DNA of 64,000 bases from Batkoa obscura (lineage: Eukaryota > Entomophthoromycota > Entomophthoromycetes > Entomophthorales > Batkoaceae), in contig JASVEC010000004.1 in NCBI GenBank assembly GCA_030770535.1, positions 1,860,001-1,924,000 on the forward strand. The letters are read 5' to 3'. A model generated the notes under the pieces. The model made no database searches. It worked only from the letters and a program-made list of their open reading frames with translations, and was not told the DNA's origin. How positions within the stretch are numbered: the first letter of the stretch is position 1; each line of letters starts with the position of its first letter. Below are positions 25,269 to 37,187 of this stretch, piece by piece. The position numbers were made by a program, and so were the translations under genes.

Positions 25269-27074
25269 CTTTTTATTTTTATCAATCTATTATTTTATAT
25301 AGAAAAACTATAAAACAAGTTAAACTTCAATAGCTTTTATTTCCTCTCTCCTCCATTTTTACCATGTTAATTTACTGGGTTCTGTGATAGCTACTTTGAA
25401 TCAATTGTGATTGGTCAAGGCGAAGAACATTAATAACTTGTGCTAATTTTAATCTCATTGCATTGTAATCATAAATTATCTTCTGGGCTTAAATTTAGGG
25501 CTTAGGATTAGCAATAAGTTGTTAGTTTACTCATTACATTAAATGATTTTGTATATTATATAATATAATATTTACTATAGTTATTAATATTTCCTGTTTT
25601 TATTTAACAATTAATCTATTTTATCAATTTTTCAAATAGTGTTTGATTCTTATCTTATTTTTATTCATTTCCTTTTTAAGGTTTGAGTTATTTTAAAACT
25701 AATTAAAGTTAATTTTAATTTTAAAAAGCTGGTTTAATATGCTTTGGGTATTTGCACCATATGCTTGTAAAGCCTTTGGTAAATAAATATTTCTCGTTAG
25801 ATAGATACCTAAAATAAATATATTTGTATGTAAAATATCTAGGTTTTAAATAAAGTCAATATTTGATCATTTATACTTTATAATTTTTTTATTCTAATTA
25901 ACTTTATAATATTTGCTTTATTATATTGAATAAACGTATCTTGTAATTATTTTTAAATAATTCCTATTAATATCCCTACCTCTGTGATTGACATTTTAAA
26001 ATATAGGGACGTTCTAGTTTCATCACTTTTTCCATTTTTTAAGCGCTATTTGAGCAGAAAGATTATTAGTAAAGTCCTTAAACAAAAAAATATATCCCCA
26101 TATATTAACTTAAAATTTAAATGCTATGAAAAAAATTGAAACATCGTTTTTTGCTAATAGAAACTACTATATTATACGATTAAAAGTATTAACTAAAAAA
26201 TTTACAAATAATCTTTTTATTATAAAGAAAACAGTAAACTATATTTGATGACATTTGTGTTACTAAAGTTTGCTTATAATACTGATAGTTGTTTAGATGA
26301 TAGAAACCAGCTTACAATATTGGATTAATAAATTAGTATTTTAAGTTTAAACCTATTTATTTATTACAGTTGCTTATTTAAAGCAACCCTACAAGTCTTT
26401 CAAATAACACCACATTTACTATTAGGAACGATATCCAAATATTAGTCCAAACTGTATTATATAGTACCTTTTAGCTGTATTATAATACTTTTAACATCCA
26501 TATCAATTCCTATAGAATATATTTATTTTTTTGTTGAATAGAAATATATTATTGATAAAATAGTCTATTATCATTTTGTCTACAATTTTTTGATATTTTT
26601 CTAAATAAACGTATTTAGCTAAAAAAAAATTAACACAAGTGTAGTTAAATTAATAATAATACTAAAGGTCGGATAGTGCTATAAGGGTGTATTTGTTATC
26701 GCCTTAAAGACCGTCAATTATTTCAATATTGTTTATAAAATATAATAGGTATATAATTTTTAAAATTCCACGTTTCAATTAAACTAAATCTAAATTTAAT
26801 TTTAAAATTTATACATACTTGTTAAGTATTAGTTGTTTAAAATATTAATAAAAACAAACAAAACTCATAATAAATATAAAATATAATAAAATTCTTTAAT
26901 AACTTTATTATCTTTATTATCTTTATCGTATTTATTATCAATCCATGATGAAATATGGTGAAATAAACCATTTTCACTTTTTAAAAAAATTAAATAAGCA
27001 TACTGCTTACGTCGACAATCTAAAACTAATAAAAAAATAAGCTTTACAAAAACGGATTATTTTCTTAAGAAAAG
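25269..27074. other. Gene-free spacer containing one MITE
   Basis: 1.8 kb between two divergent genes (the GDP-mannose transporter and RNF181). The only structured item seen is the MITE at 26001-26104. The remainder is AT-rich sequence without recognisable genes. Confidence 0.5.
26001..26104 (+). mobile_element. MITE copy (105-bp family)
   Basis: Runs ATATAGGGACGTTCTAG to ATATATCCCCATA, with the internal TTTTTCCATTTTTTAAGCGC block and a GATTATTAGTAAAGTCC block. The left terminus has diverged and the right terminus is well kept. Confidence 0.75.
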
Positions 27075-27852
27075 ATGGCAACTTACTTTGGTATATTACT
27101 ACAAAATTTACATTACTCTTAATTAACAAAACATTTAGAGGAACATGATTTAAAACCGGAGATTGAGATGACTAAGTCAAATACTAAACAAAATATTCGA
27201 CTTACTCTTAAAGATTATTTAACTGATCCTGATACTGAAATTCCAAATAACGAGTTTATTGATTTAGCAAAGTAAATATCATTTTAATGTATTACCACAC
27301 TAATCTCACTTAAAAATAAAAGCTTCTATTTACAAGTGATCCAACAGAATGCAGATGCTAGTGAGTTAGATCAACTTGTTTTATTAGATAACTTGGTAGC
27401 TGAATTAATCGAACAAGGACTTCAACAGTAAGTTATTAGATTTCACTTATTATTGTAACGATTACTAACCTACATTATAGCAAACAAGGGCCACCAGCAG
27501 CTTCAGCTAAGTTTATCAAGGACTTAAGTATTGTATCTAAAGAAAAGATTGAAAAGAATGCTAGGTGTAGTATATGTAGAGAAGACTTGGACCGTGAAGA
27601 AGTGGATAGTAAGGTCACTATTTTACCTTGTAAACATTATTTTGATTTAGATTGTGTTGTTCCTTGGTTGAAATTGGTATTCATTTTTTATTTTACTTTT
27701 TTATATGAGTTTTATGTTCTTTGATATTATTTTAGCATAATACTTGTCCAGTTTGTAGAGCTGAAGTACCCACGGATGATGAAGAATGGCTTAGAAAAAA
27801 ACATTGTTTAGTTCCTTATGAAGATTATGATCCTGATTATATGTATTCATAA
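27075..27852 (+). CDS. RNF181: RING-H2 E3 ubiquitin ligase, RNF181-like
   Basis: Small single-RING E3 ligase. Five exons; the first is only 16 nt (27075-27090) and splices to 27139 to give MATYFEEHDLKP, which matches the MASYFDEHD start of animal RNF181. A linker (FIKDLSIVSKEKIEKNARCS) leads into the RING: CSICREDL, CKHYFDLDCVVPWLK and CPVCRAEVPTDD. The order is C-x2-C, C-x-H-x2/3-C and C-x2-C, with the PWL motif expected to contact E2. The C-terminus continues EEWLRKKH and an acidic Tyr-rich end. Substrates are unknown. The gene is convergent with ribophorin I (92 bp apart). Confidence 0.87.
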
Positions 27853-27944
27853 ATATTTTAGTATTAAGAAACGATTAAATTTTGATTTTTTCCGAAGCTA
27901 AATTTTTATTTAAAAATTCATATTAATGGAATATTGATTTTTTA

Positions 27945-29652
27945 TTATTTATCTTTTTTATCTTTTATACTTAATTTACCAGTTGGAGAAGAATCCAATT
28001 TAAGATTAATACGACCAATGATTGAAATAATCAAGAAAAGAGATAAAAAGGCTATAAAAAGAACAAATGGTTTACGTAGAAGATTGATGGGTTCGTAGTT
28101 ATACTCAATCTATAATAATAAATAAATAATCAGATATTATACTAAATACTTTTAATAACAAATTACCTCAATATCTTTCCATTGTTTTGATACTACGTTC
28201 TTTCTTTTAATTATAACTGTAGTTCTTCCAATACTATCAAAATAAGAGTAATGTTTTCCAAATTCTACTTCGTAAAATTCAAATGGAATTGTTTTAATAT
28301 TAACATTACTAAAAAGTTAAAATTAAAACTTAAGACCAAAATAAAAGGGTAATCTTACTTTGCTCCTTCAGGTAAAACGACACGTAAAGTAACATCCAGA
28401 GCATTTAAATCCTTAACTGATTTTACAAATGGAACTTTAAGTGTAAATTGTTTTGTATTTTCTGAATTATAACTTAAGTAGGAACTTAAAGGTAAATTAT
28501 ACCCATGATACCAAGTATAACTCCAACCACCGTAAATAGGATAACGTGGAAGAACAGTTAATTTACTATCTTTACTTCCAGCATAAAAATTAGATGTTGA
28601 TACATTTCCAATCTCATCACGATAATATGGATCTTTAACTCCTTTTGGTAATACAAAATCAAACTTATTGATATACCTTTCGTTATGTGATAATCTATCT
28701 AACATACGATGAACTAAATTGGAATTTTCTCCTTTAATACTAAATAAAAATATTAGTCATAAAACTCATTATTTAAATTATTAGTTACCTTGGTCCATAG
28801 TTACCAACATTATAATGTTCTTCAACAGCAAGGGTATTAGCCCAATGAGAAATTTCAATATCACGATGAATGGAAGTAGCATAAACATAAGGAGTCTTAT
28901 GATGAAAATGAAGATTAAGTTTAGAATAAGGGAAATACGTTAAATTTTTATAAGGTCCAAAGGTCATTAATATATCCTTCTTTTCATAGTCTTTTGGTTC
29001 AATAGATTCTGGGAATACATTGGAGTTTGGTAACCTTTTTAATAAAATTACTAATGTTATTATTATTCATTTAAAATAAACTAAATGAAACTTACTTTAC
29101 AGTAATCTTTTGATTATCCGATAGATAAGGGGATGAAAAATAAAGGTTATCTTGTAAACGAAGTAATTGTCGATCACGTTGAGCTGAACTTTTTGGGTAA
29201 GCTTCTAAGTTATTGATCATTTCCATTCTAATATTTAATACTATTTTAGATCCAGAACGAAGTGGTGGGTCAAAATTAATTGAATAAAATTGAAGGTCTC
29301 TTTTTTTTAAAAAAATAAATAAATCAATAAAGCTATATAAAATATAAAACTACCTTTTAGGGTCGTATTTTCCTAAAGAAACGGACAAAGGCAACTTTTC
29401 TGCTTTTGTTTGTACATCAATTGAGCTTAATGTTGAATTCAACCTTGAAGAAACGGAAAAAAAATATCTTTTAGCGTTAATAGTTTGTTGATTTAAAATC
29501 ACAATCGAAGTAAAATCTTTGATCTTTAATGGTTCGGTGATATCAATAGTTCTTGCTAAATTGATGTTTTTAAAATCATTGGTATTTACTTTCCCTTCAC
29601 TTCTAAATATCCCTAAACTAAATAATAATAGTAATCCACAATGGACCTTCAT
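27945..29652 (-). CDS. OST1: Oligosaccharyltransferase subunit ribophorin I (OST1)
   Basis: ER membrane subunit of the N-glycosylation complex. Several exons. The N-terminal exon starts MKVHCGLLLLFSLGIFRSEG, a cleavable signal peptide, followed by the luminal domain with NINLARTIDITEPLKIKD. Diagnostic ribophorin blocks are TFGPYKNLTYFPYS, HRDIEISHWANTLAVEEHY with NYGPR, FDFVLPKGVKDPYYRDEIGN, PRYPIYGGWSYTWYHGYNLP and the VTLRVVLPEGA strand. The last exon contains the single C-terminal membrane helix (PFVLFIAFLSLFLIISII) and a short Lys-rich cytosolic tail. Length fits the family. Confidence 0.94.
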
Positions 29653-29874
29653 CCTTTTATTGTTTTTTTTATTAGTTAAAAGATAAGCTATTGTTTTTTC
29701 AACTTTGAGTTATTAGTTATTGATGACTTAGCTTGCATCGTTTTATTGGTGTAAATAAATGAAGTTCAATCGATTCTTATTGGTGTAATTTAAAACTTGA
29801 TTTTATTTTGATTTAAAACACATGCAAGCAATGCTCTCATAATTTTTTTGATCTATAACTTTGATGAGTATTAC

Positions 29875-29960
29875 TCGTCCACAGTACTCAAGTGGTTAAA
29901 ATTTATTATCAACATTGTTCGCGCAGTCTAAATTAACCCTTTGAGTGTTGAGTTTCAAGA
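29875..29960. mobile_element. Back-to-back piggyBac-like termini
   Basis: A right terminus ending GTCCACAGTACTCAAGTGG with TTAA at 29896-29899 is followed 33 bp later by a left terminus starting at TTAA 29933-29936 with CCCTTTGAGTG. Both termini match the two ends of the complete element at 31488-31677. These are ends of two copies, or of one rearranged copy. Confidence 0.5.
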
Positions 29961-30866
29961 AACTGACCCAATTGGCATAAAATCGATTAGAAATCATGGT
30001 CCAATCGAACAGAATTTTTTTATGACATTCAATATCCAAAGAGAACTTATCTCTACATGACGATTTCAAATTTTTGACTTCATTAGAACCACTTACTTTT
30101 TTATCAATAGAACCGGTGCATTTAAATGCTTCCAACTATACAATTTATTGTCAGTTCATTATTGTGAATTAAGTAGATGTAGAAAGAATAGGGCCTAAAA
30201 GTTTGACAAAAAAATTAGAAGCACCTAAATGCAACCAGCTCTAGTACAGTTTTTATTAAAATCTACCTTTTAATTATAAATGAATTTGTCAATACAATTG
30301 CCTATATAGGCCTATATTAAAATACAACAACTTTTTTTTATCAAACAAAGCTGTAGCAATCCTTTATGACATGATAAAATAATATATTTAAGGAGAAAAA
30401 CACATTAGAACTTTATTTTAAAAAAACAAAAATCAAATCAAATCAAACCAAACATAATCATCAAAAAAATGAATACTCATTTCCCATCAAGCGCCTAGTT
30501 CACTATTAGCACCCTCTATATTTTGCTTATCATTATCCCTTTATCATTCAGTTCAAATTTTAAATTTTATTACTCCCAACAATAAAGCACTTGAAAGCTA
30601 ACCTCTTAAAATTACAAAAACAAGTAGTCCAATTAAAGCAGGAATTAATTCATTTCTTAAGGAAATACAAAGTATTTAAAAGAACAGAGAATGTTTTGAT
30701 GAAAGGAGACCTCTCCTTATTACTAGTGTTAATAAGTATTAATCTCACATTAATAAAATCTTTTTTAAATATAACAATAATTTATTAAGTTATCAAGTCC
30801 TTCGAAATATCACTTATTTGAGCAATGGTATCAAGATATTATTTACTGGATAACTTAGGGCGTAGC

Positions 30867-30970
30867 ATATGGGGGTGTTTTTTTGGCTTTATCACTTTTT
30901 GCATCTTTTAAGCGCTATTCGAGTGGAAAAATTGTTAGTAAAATTCTTTAAAAAAATATATCTTCAGATA
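30867..30970 (+). mobile_element. MITE copy (105-bp family)
   Basis: Starts CATATGGGGGTGTTTTTTTG and contains CTTTATCACTTTTTGCAT, the AAGCGC core and GAGTGGAAAAATTGTTAG. The right terminus has diverged (ATATATCTTCAGATA). Confidence 0.75.
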
Positions 30971-31487
30971 GAGGTTACATTCTACGGAAATCTGTTATAG
31001 TTAAATAATGTAATTTATTTTCAATTAATTTATAAAATAAAAAAATAAAGGCTATTAATATTAAACGTTTTTATGTCTTTTAAAAAATTAAAAAATAAAA
31101 GTATAAAAAAATTCATATATATTATAGTATTACCTAATCTCATCCTTTATTATTAAAAGTATAATGAATTATATAGCTTTATATTTGTATTATTATTTAA
31201 AAGCTAAGTATGCATGTTTTTTCTTTAAAAGATTAGCTAAGTAGTTATTAAGTTTTAAGCTGGTTGGAAATAAACAAAATATTTAAAAATAAAGGGTTTT
31301 AAAATAATAATACATTGCTACTGTCTTAGTCACTGTTTTTGATTTTATATATATTAAAGTAATGATAAGTTATAATATCTAACATAATACTATTTTGATA
31401 TTAAAAGTAAATTTAAAAAATGTTTTATTAACTCATAAGTAATGTTTTTTTTCAATAAAAACTCAACCAGTAAACTGACATTAATCA

Positions 31488-31677
31488 TTAACCACTTGAG
31501 CACTGTGGACAAACAATGCTTGTAGAGTCTTTGTACATCAAAATTAAATTATGTACTACTACTGATCTAACTTAGCTCTAGCTAAGCAAAAAGCATTCTT
31601 CAATAACTAAAGTTGGATCAAAAATTCCAATCCAATCGAACAGAATTTCTCGAGATACTTAGTACTCAAAGGGTTAA
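31488..31677 (-). mobile_element. TTAA-flanked MITE, piggyBac-like
   Basis: 190 bp including TTAA at both ends (31488-31491 and 31674-31677). The left end TTAACCACTTGAGCACT and the right end AGTACTCAAAGGGTTAA are imperfect inverted repeats (TTAACC[AC][CT]TTGAG[CT]ACT). TTAA target sites with CCCTTTGAGT-like ends are characteristic of piggyBac-superfamily elements. There is no coding capacity. Orientation is set by analogy with the left terminus at 29933. Confidence 0.6.
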
Positions 31678-31885
31678 TAACAATTAACTTTAATTTACTA
31701 ACACGAACAAATTTGAGTTTTATACGTTTTATTTCGAAATCTATATAAATCATTGGTCAACTATTATTGACCAATTAAAAAACCAGACCTTTTTACATCA
31801 AAAAAGGAAGTCAACTAACTGCGTAGATTGAGTTTTTCAATCTCATTTTTTATCAACTTGCACATTTCAATAACCGAAAATAAAA

Positions 31886-34474
31886 ATGAGTGGTAATAAT
31901 AGCGACAGTGACAATTCATCCTCACCTGAAAATAACTCAGGATCTAAATTTAAAACCAGCGATAGTAATAGCAGCCCCCAAATCACACCGACAGAAGAAA
32001 TTAATGAAGTAATATCTCAAACTAGTCAATTAAAATATCAATCACAAAATGGATTATTTCAATTAGAAGCAGAGGAAGATGAAGAAAAAAAAGTCCATGA
32101 ACCAGCTTCTTTATTACAAATGGAAAGCTCCACTCCACCTACCCAGATTAGACCTGATGATTTAGATGTCAATATTGAATTTAAAATGAATTCAGAGAAT
32201 TCAAATAATATTGGATATTTAAGAGGTGTTGTCGGTGGACGAATGCAGCGTAAATACTAAGAGATTATTATTGTTATAATTTAATTTTTTTTTTGTTTTC
32301 TTTAGATTATTGGATTGAAAAAAATAAAAGTTATTGGTTTGGTAGAAGCCATAGATGGTAAGATTTTATAAGTCTTAAAAGTCAAAATTGGTTTGATTTT
32401 TTTTATAATAGTGACTATCCATTAGCAGCATCCCCCAATGGTTTTTTATCTAGTAAACATTTTATGTTATCATCGGTAAGTTGAATTTTTGTATTTTATT
32501 ATATTTATTTTTAATTTAATAACTTTAGGTATGTCAAAAAGAATCGGATTATTATCCAGTAGTTATAACAGTAATTAATTTTTTTACTATTTTTAAATTT
32601 TATAATAATTTATTTAATTTATTTTAGGATAATAGTTCAAATGGAACATTAAGTATGTTGATAGTATTTATTTATTTATTTCTTGTATTAATAGTATTTT
32701 TTATAGTTAATGGAGTTAATTTAGTTAAAGGAAAACCAACATTAATTGCACAAGCTTCAGCTATTGACTGTGATGAATTTACTCGTAAGTTATTTTATTA
32801 TTAATTATATTTGAAATAGAAATTTAATATTGTTTTATTAATATAGAGTTAGTATTCTTTTATTTAAGAGGTGATCCAGGGAAAGAATTTATGGTAATAA
32901 TTAAATATATAATATAATTATTATATCAAATATAATAATTTATTTTAGAGTCATAATGGTTTATTAGTAACTTCAACAACACTTGGGAAGTAAATATTTT
33001 ATAGCAAAGTCATATTGAATTATTTTTATTAAGTACTTAATTTTTTTTAGGGGAGCCTTTGCAAGGGTGAATTTTGGTTTAGATTTAAATAAAAGTACTC
33101 AATGTGCAGTTAAAATATTAACTAAATCTAGGTTGGGTTGGGGAAGTAATAATCCAAAAGCAAATAATATTACAAATGAAATTAAAATATTAAAATCTTT
33201 GGTTCAAGTAAGTTTATTATTTAATATTATAATTTTATAATGAAAATAATTATTAATCATTTAGTCTAATATTATTAAAATTGTGGATGTAATTGATAGT
33301 AATCGTACATTATGTATCTTTTTACCTTAGTAAGTGAACTATTTTAAGTCTAAAATTGAAATTATAATAATTGTCTTATTTTATTTTATTTTATTTTATA
33401 GTGTCTCTGGCGGTGATTTACATAATTATATTGTTACTCAAGAAAGAAAAAAAATACCTGAAGTTAGAGCTGCTTATATCTTTTTTCAAGTTGCTAGAGC
33501 TTTAGAGGTAAGATTTATTATATTGATATGAATGAAATTTAATGGTTTTTTTTAAATAGTATTTACACTCAAGAGGAGTAGCCCATCGAGGTAAGATTTA
33601 ATACTTTATACTATTTCTAATAATTTTAATAATTTTGATTTTTAATTAGATGTCAAAGTAATTATATAATTAAACTATATATTATATAAGTTTATAATAT
33701 TAATTAATTTAGCCTGAAAATATACTATTAAATAGTACTGGATTATTTCCCCATGTTTATGTAACTGATTTTGGAATGGCCAGAGTAACTGGAAATACAA
33801 TTATGCATTCGATGTGTGGTACTTATCAATATTTAGCACCTGAAATTATTAAATCCAATCAATTGATTGATGAAGATGATCCAATTGTTCAAGTGGGTTA
33901 CGATTGTAAAGTGGATTGTTGGTCAGCAGGTGTATTATTATATGCTATGCTTTCAGGTAAGTGATATTTATTATAATAGTTTTAAATATATATATTGTAT
34001 AAGGTATAAAACATGTTAACGTTAATTTTTATTTAGGTACATTACCCTTTTCACAAGATGATGATGCAACAAATCACGAAGCTTTGTTTAAACAAATTGT
34101 ACGTGGTAAATTAAATTTTAATCATGAAAGCTGGGATAATGTATCACCATCAGGTAAATTTAAAAACCAAATAATTACATAAATTATAATACCAAAACTA
34201 ACATTTACTCGTATTAGCTCGATCTTTAGTTATGAAATTAATTCATGTAAATATATTATCACGATATGATATGAAGCAAACTTTATCCCATGCATTTATT
34301 AAAAAATATTTTAATATAATTGCTGAAAAATATGCAGAAATTGAACCAGGATTTAAAGGTTTAACCCATGAAGACTTAAGTAAAAAGTTTTATCCTCAAA
34401 ATTATTTGGCTTTTGTAGTTAAAAGGAAGGCTAATCAAAGCCAAGCAACTGATAGTCCAATGAAGAGAAGATAG
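31886..34474 (+). CDS. FHA-domain checkpoint kinase, Chk2/Cds1/Rad53 type
   Basis: DNA-damage or replication-stress effector Ser/Thr kinase. Many short exons. The N-terminus is Ser/Asn-rich with SQ/TQ sites (ISQTSQ), likely ATM/ATR targets. The FHA domain follows: YWFGRSH, GFLSSKHFML and ITDNSSNGTL with VNG, the phosphothreonine-binding core. Kinase domain: GAFARVNFGLD glycine loop, CAVKIL lysine, VSGGDLHNYIV hinge, GVAHRDVKPENILL catalytic loop, VTDFGMARV, then CGTYQYLAPEI. Thr in the activation segment precedes it. The C-terminus ends in basic residues (DSPMKRR), a possible nuclear signal. One FHA before the kinase fits Chk2/Cds1 rather than two-FHA Rad53. Confidence 0.92.
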
Positions 34475-34753
34475 ATGATGGGAAATGAAAGACGATGGTG
34501 AATTTAAGTAGAATATAGAGTTCTTTTGAAGAATAATTTGACGAGGCTTACTCTTTAAATTCTCTTGTTTATTTGAGTTAGTAATTTTTTCTATATAATA
34601 AATAGTAATAAAGAAAATGTTGAAAAAAATGATAATAAAATTTGAACCAATTGATTCGGGTTATTTAATCTAAATATTTAGCTTAAGTTTTGTCAATAAA
34701 ATTAATTGAATTTTTTAAGTAATTTTAATAAATAAAGAAGATATTAGGATAAA

Positions 34754-35568
34754 ATGAAAAGAGTTTCAAGAGCTAATTTGTATAATGAAGAATCGGAAGA
34801 TGAAGATATTAAATTAGATCAAACATTAATTAATCAAATGAATCAAAAGTTAGCTCAATGTTTACCATTTGATATTAGTATGAGAGAAGAGAATGAGGAT
34901 GAAGAAGAAAAAGAAAAAGAAAAAGTACTAGAAAAGGATAACGAAGAAGAAGATTCACAAGTAAATATAACTAATTATAATGAGAAATAAGAATTTAATA
35001 AAAATTAACAATGTTATATAGGTATTTCGATTATTTTCTAGCGTAGAAGCTAAAAAAATTACAATCGAACCGATCATTAAAGTAATAAAAAGGGGTGCAG
35101 ACCATTATTTAGCTAATGAGTAAGTTAAGTTTTAGAATAGAAAATAGTTTTTATTTGAAGAGATTATGTAAAAAAAATTTTTTTATTAAAGTTGGATATT
35201 TTTCTAGAAATGAAAATAAATTACAAGAATATGAATCAGCAGCAACAAACTATGAAGATATTTTAAAAGAATCTAAATTACCATGGGTAAGATAGTTATG
35301 AATCATTTATAAATATCTATTCTTAACAAACTCACCATCACTATAGTCAAATTGTTTTTATTCCCATAAAGTTAAAGTTATCCCATATGAAGTTCCTAAA
35401 CCAAAAGTTAAATTAAGTAAAGCTAAAAAATTAAGAATCAAGTTAAAGACTAAAAAGGTAGACGAGATCAATGAAAAGCGTAGAAAAGAACTGCAAGAAA
35501 AAATTTTTGATAGAAAAAGGAAGTATCAACATCAATTTAGAAAAGTAGGTGGGAGTAGAAAGTTTTGA
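34754..35568 (+). CDS. Basic, nucleolar-looking protein resembling fungal DUF2011
   Basis: Not firmly recognised. Four exons (34754-34960, 35022-35119, about 35208-35287, 35347-35568). The N-terminal third is acidic (long Glu/Asp/Lys run), followed by VFRLFSSVEAKKITIEPI, a short conserved-looking block. Then come DHYLANENENKLQEYESAA, SKLPWSNCFYSHKVKVIPYE and a strongly basic C-terminal tail (KLSKAKKLRIKLKTKK, RKRKYQHQFRK). The pattern FRLFS, then YYFA/YL-like, then an LPW-like motif before a KKRR-rich tail resembles the fungal DUF2011 family of unknown function. That match is from memory, so it is tentative. A nuclear or ribosome-biogenesis role is only a guess from composition. Confidence 0.7.
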
Positions 35569-35828
35569 TAATAGGAGAAGAAGGGGGGTAAAGGAAATAG
35601 AAAAGGGGTGGAAGAAATAAAGAGAAAGAGCGGAAGATATAAAATAAAATGGGATTTTTTTATAAATTTATAATGATTTTTTTTTATTTTTTCAAATTTT
35701 AATGTTTTTTATAAATTTACTGATTTCCATCCAAAAATTTAAAAAAATTGAGATTTTTCAAATCATTTTAAATAAATTAGCCACATCAACTTTCAATTTT
35801 TAATTCAAAAAGAACAATAATTCATAAC

Positions 35829-37187
35829 ATGTCGTTAAACTTTGAAAGTTGTATTAATAAATTAGAAGAATTGAGAATATCAGGCGAAAGAAAAAGTGAA
35901 GAGATATTAACTATTGGTCATCATTTATTAGATAATAATAATTATACATCAAAGATAGGAGATGAAAGTAAATTATAATTTGTAATATTAAATCTAATTA
36001 ATATCCTTGATTTTAGTCTGGCTCATTTATGAACAAGTAATAACAGCTGCCATTGATTTAGGAGAGTTAGATTTTGCAAAGGTAAATCAATCCTTCAAAT
36101 ATTTTAAATTAAATAAGATTAACAATAATAACCCATTTAAAAGGAACTATTATTAAAAGTAGGCCAAAAATTTCCAGATTCAGCAAGATTTACACGATTA
36201 TGTGGTATGAGTTTAGAAGGTGAAGGTAGATTTGAAGAAGCTGTATTATTATATAATAATTTATTAAATGATATTGAAACTCATCTAGTAAGCATTTATG
36301 ATGATTCTATTTAAATATTATAATATAATCAAATTTATGATATTTATTAAATATTTTTTATATAGCCTATATTAAAAAGAAGAATAGCTATCAATAAAAC
36401 AGTTGGTAATATAAAAGAAAGTATTATTGGATTAAATGATTATTTAAAACTCAATCCAATGGATATGGAAGCTTGGAAAGAATTGAGTAATATTTATATT
36501 GATGATAATAAGTAAATTCAATTTAATTATTAAATAGTTAATAAATTAATATTTTATTTTACTATTCTAGATATCTTGAAGCTAGTCATTGTATTGAAGA
36601 ATTAATATTATTTGAGCCACAAAATTTTATTTATCATTTAAAATATGCAGAAGTAAGTTGATATATAATTATTAATAATTAACATTAAATTATTATTTCT
36701 ATTATAATAGATATTATATACTTTAGAACATTTTCATCTTGCATTAAAATCGTATTGTAAAGTAGTGGAATTAAGTAAAAATCATTTACGTGGATTTTAT
36801 GGAGTTAAAATGGTAGGTTTAATACTATTTAATATTATATAGAAGCATTATTTAGTACTCTATGGGAATATCTTTTTATTGTATATATTTGTTCATTTCT
36901 ATGTAGTGTAAAATCAAAAAAATTAATTCAGTACTTAAGCAAAAAGAAATATTCCTATATATTATTATTTAATCTTTGTTATTATTTTATTTTATTTTAT
37001 TTTATTTTATTAATCGATTATCTTTATTTAGTGTGTTAATAAACTATTAGATAGTAAAGAACCTAAAGATAGTAAATTATTAAAAGATTTGGATATCTTA
37101 GCAATTAAACAAATAATTGAAAAGTATTCAAAAGAAAATGCAACAAAGGAAATGAAGAATATAATGGAATTGTTTATTAAAAATTGA
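35829..37187 (+). CDS. EMC2: ER membrane protein complex subunit 2 (EMC2/TTC35)
   Basis: Cytosolic TPR scaffold of the ER membrane protein complex, which inserts tail-anchored and multipass proteins. Seven exons. TPR helices are clear: WLIYEQVITAAIDLGELDFA, ARFTRLCGMSLEGEGRFEEA, LNPMDMEAWKELSNIYIDDN with KYLEASHCIEELILFEPQN, and YAEILYTLEHFHLALKSYCK with VVELSKNHLRGFYGVKMC. The order and the LNPMDMEAWKEL and NHLRGFYG blocks are diagnostic of EMC2. The last intron (36813-37031) is 219 bp against 45-80 bp elsewhere because it contains a degenerate MITE. Confidence 0.93.
36861..36960 (+). mobile_element. Degenerate MITE inside an EMC2 intron
   Basis: Starts TATGGGAATATCTTTTTATTG and ends AAAGAAATATTCCTATAT, giving matching inverted ends and the same 100-bp length as the window's MITE family. 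Internal sequence is diverged. It sits wholly inside intron 6 of EMC2 and explains that intron's length. Confidence 0.5.

Larger units (their letters stand above)
29653..31885. other. Gene-free spacer with piggyBac-like ends and a MITE
   Basis: 2.2 kb between the divergent OST1 and Chk2-like genes. It holds two back-to-back TTAA-flanked termini (29875-29960), a MITE of the 105-bp family (30867-30970) and a complete TTAA-bounded MITE (31488-31677). The minus-strand frame 30135-29896 (about 79 codons, no ATG) runs across a terminus and is treated as doubtful transposon-derived sequence. Confidence 0.5.

Noticed and set aside
29896-30135. 79-codon minus-strand open frame
   Set aside because: It has no ATG, crosses a transposon terminus and matches no transposase motif I know; kept only as part of the TTAA-element finding.
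30591-30788. 65-codon open frame in the OST1-Chk2 spacer
   Set aside because: Short, no ATG start, no recognisable domain.
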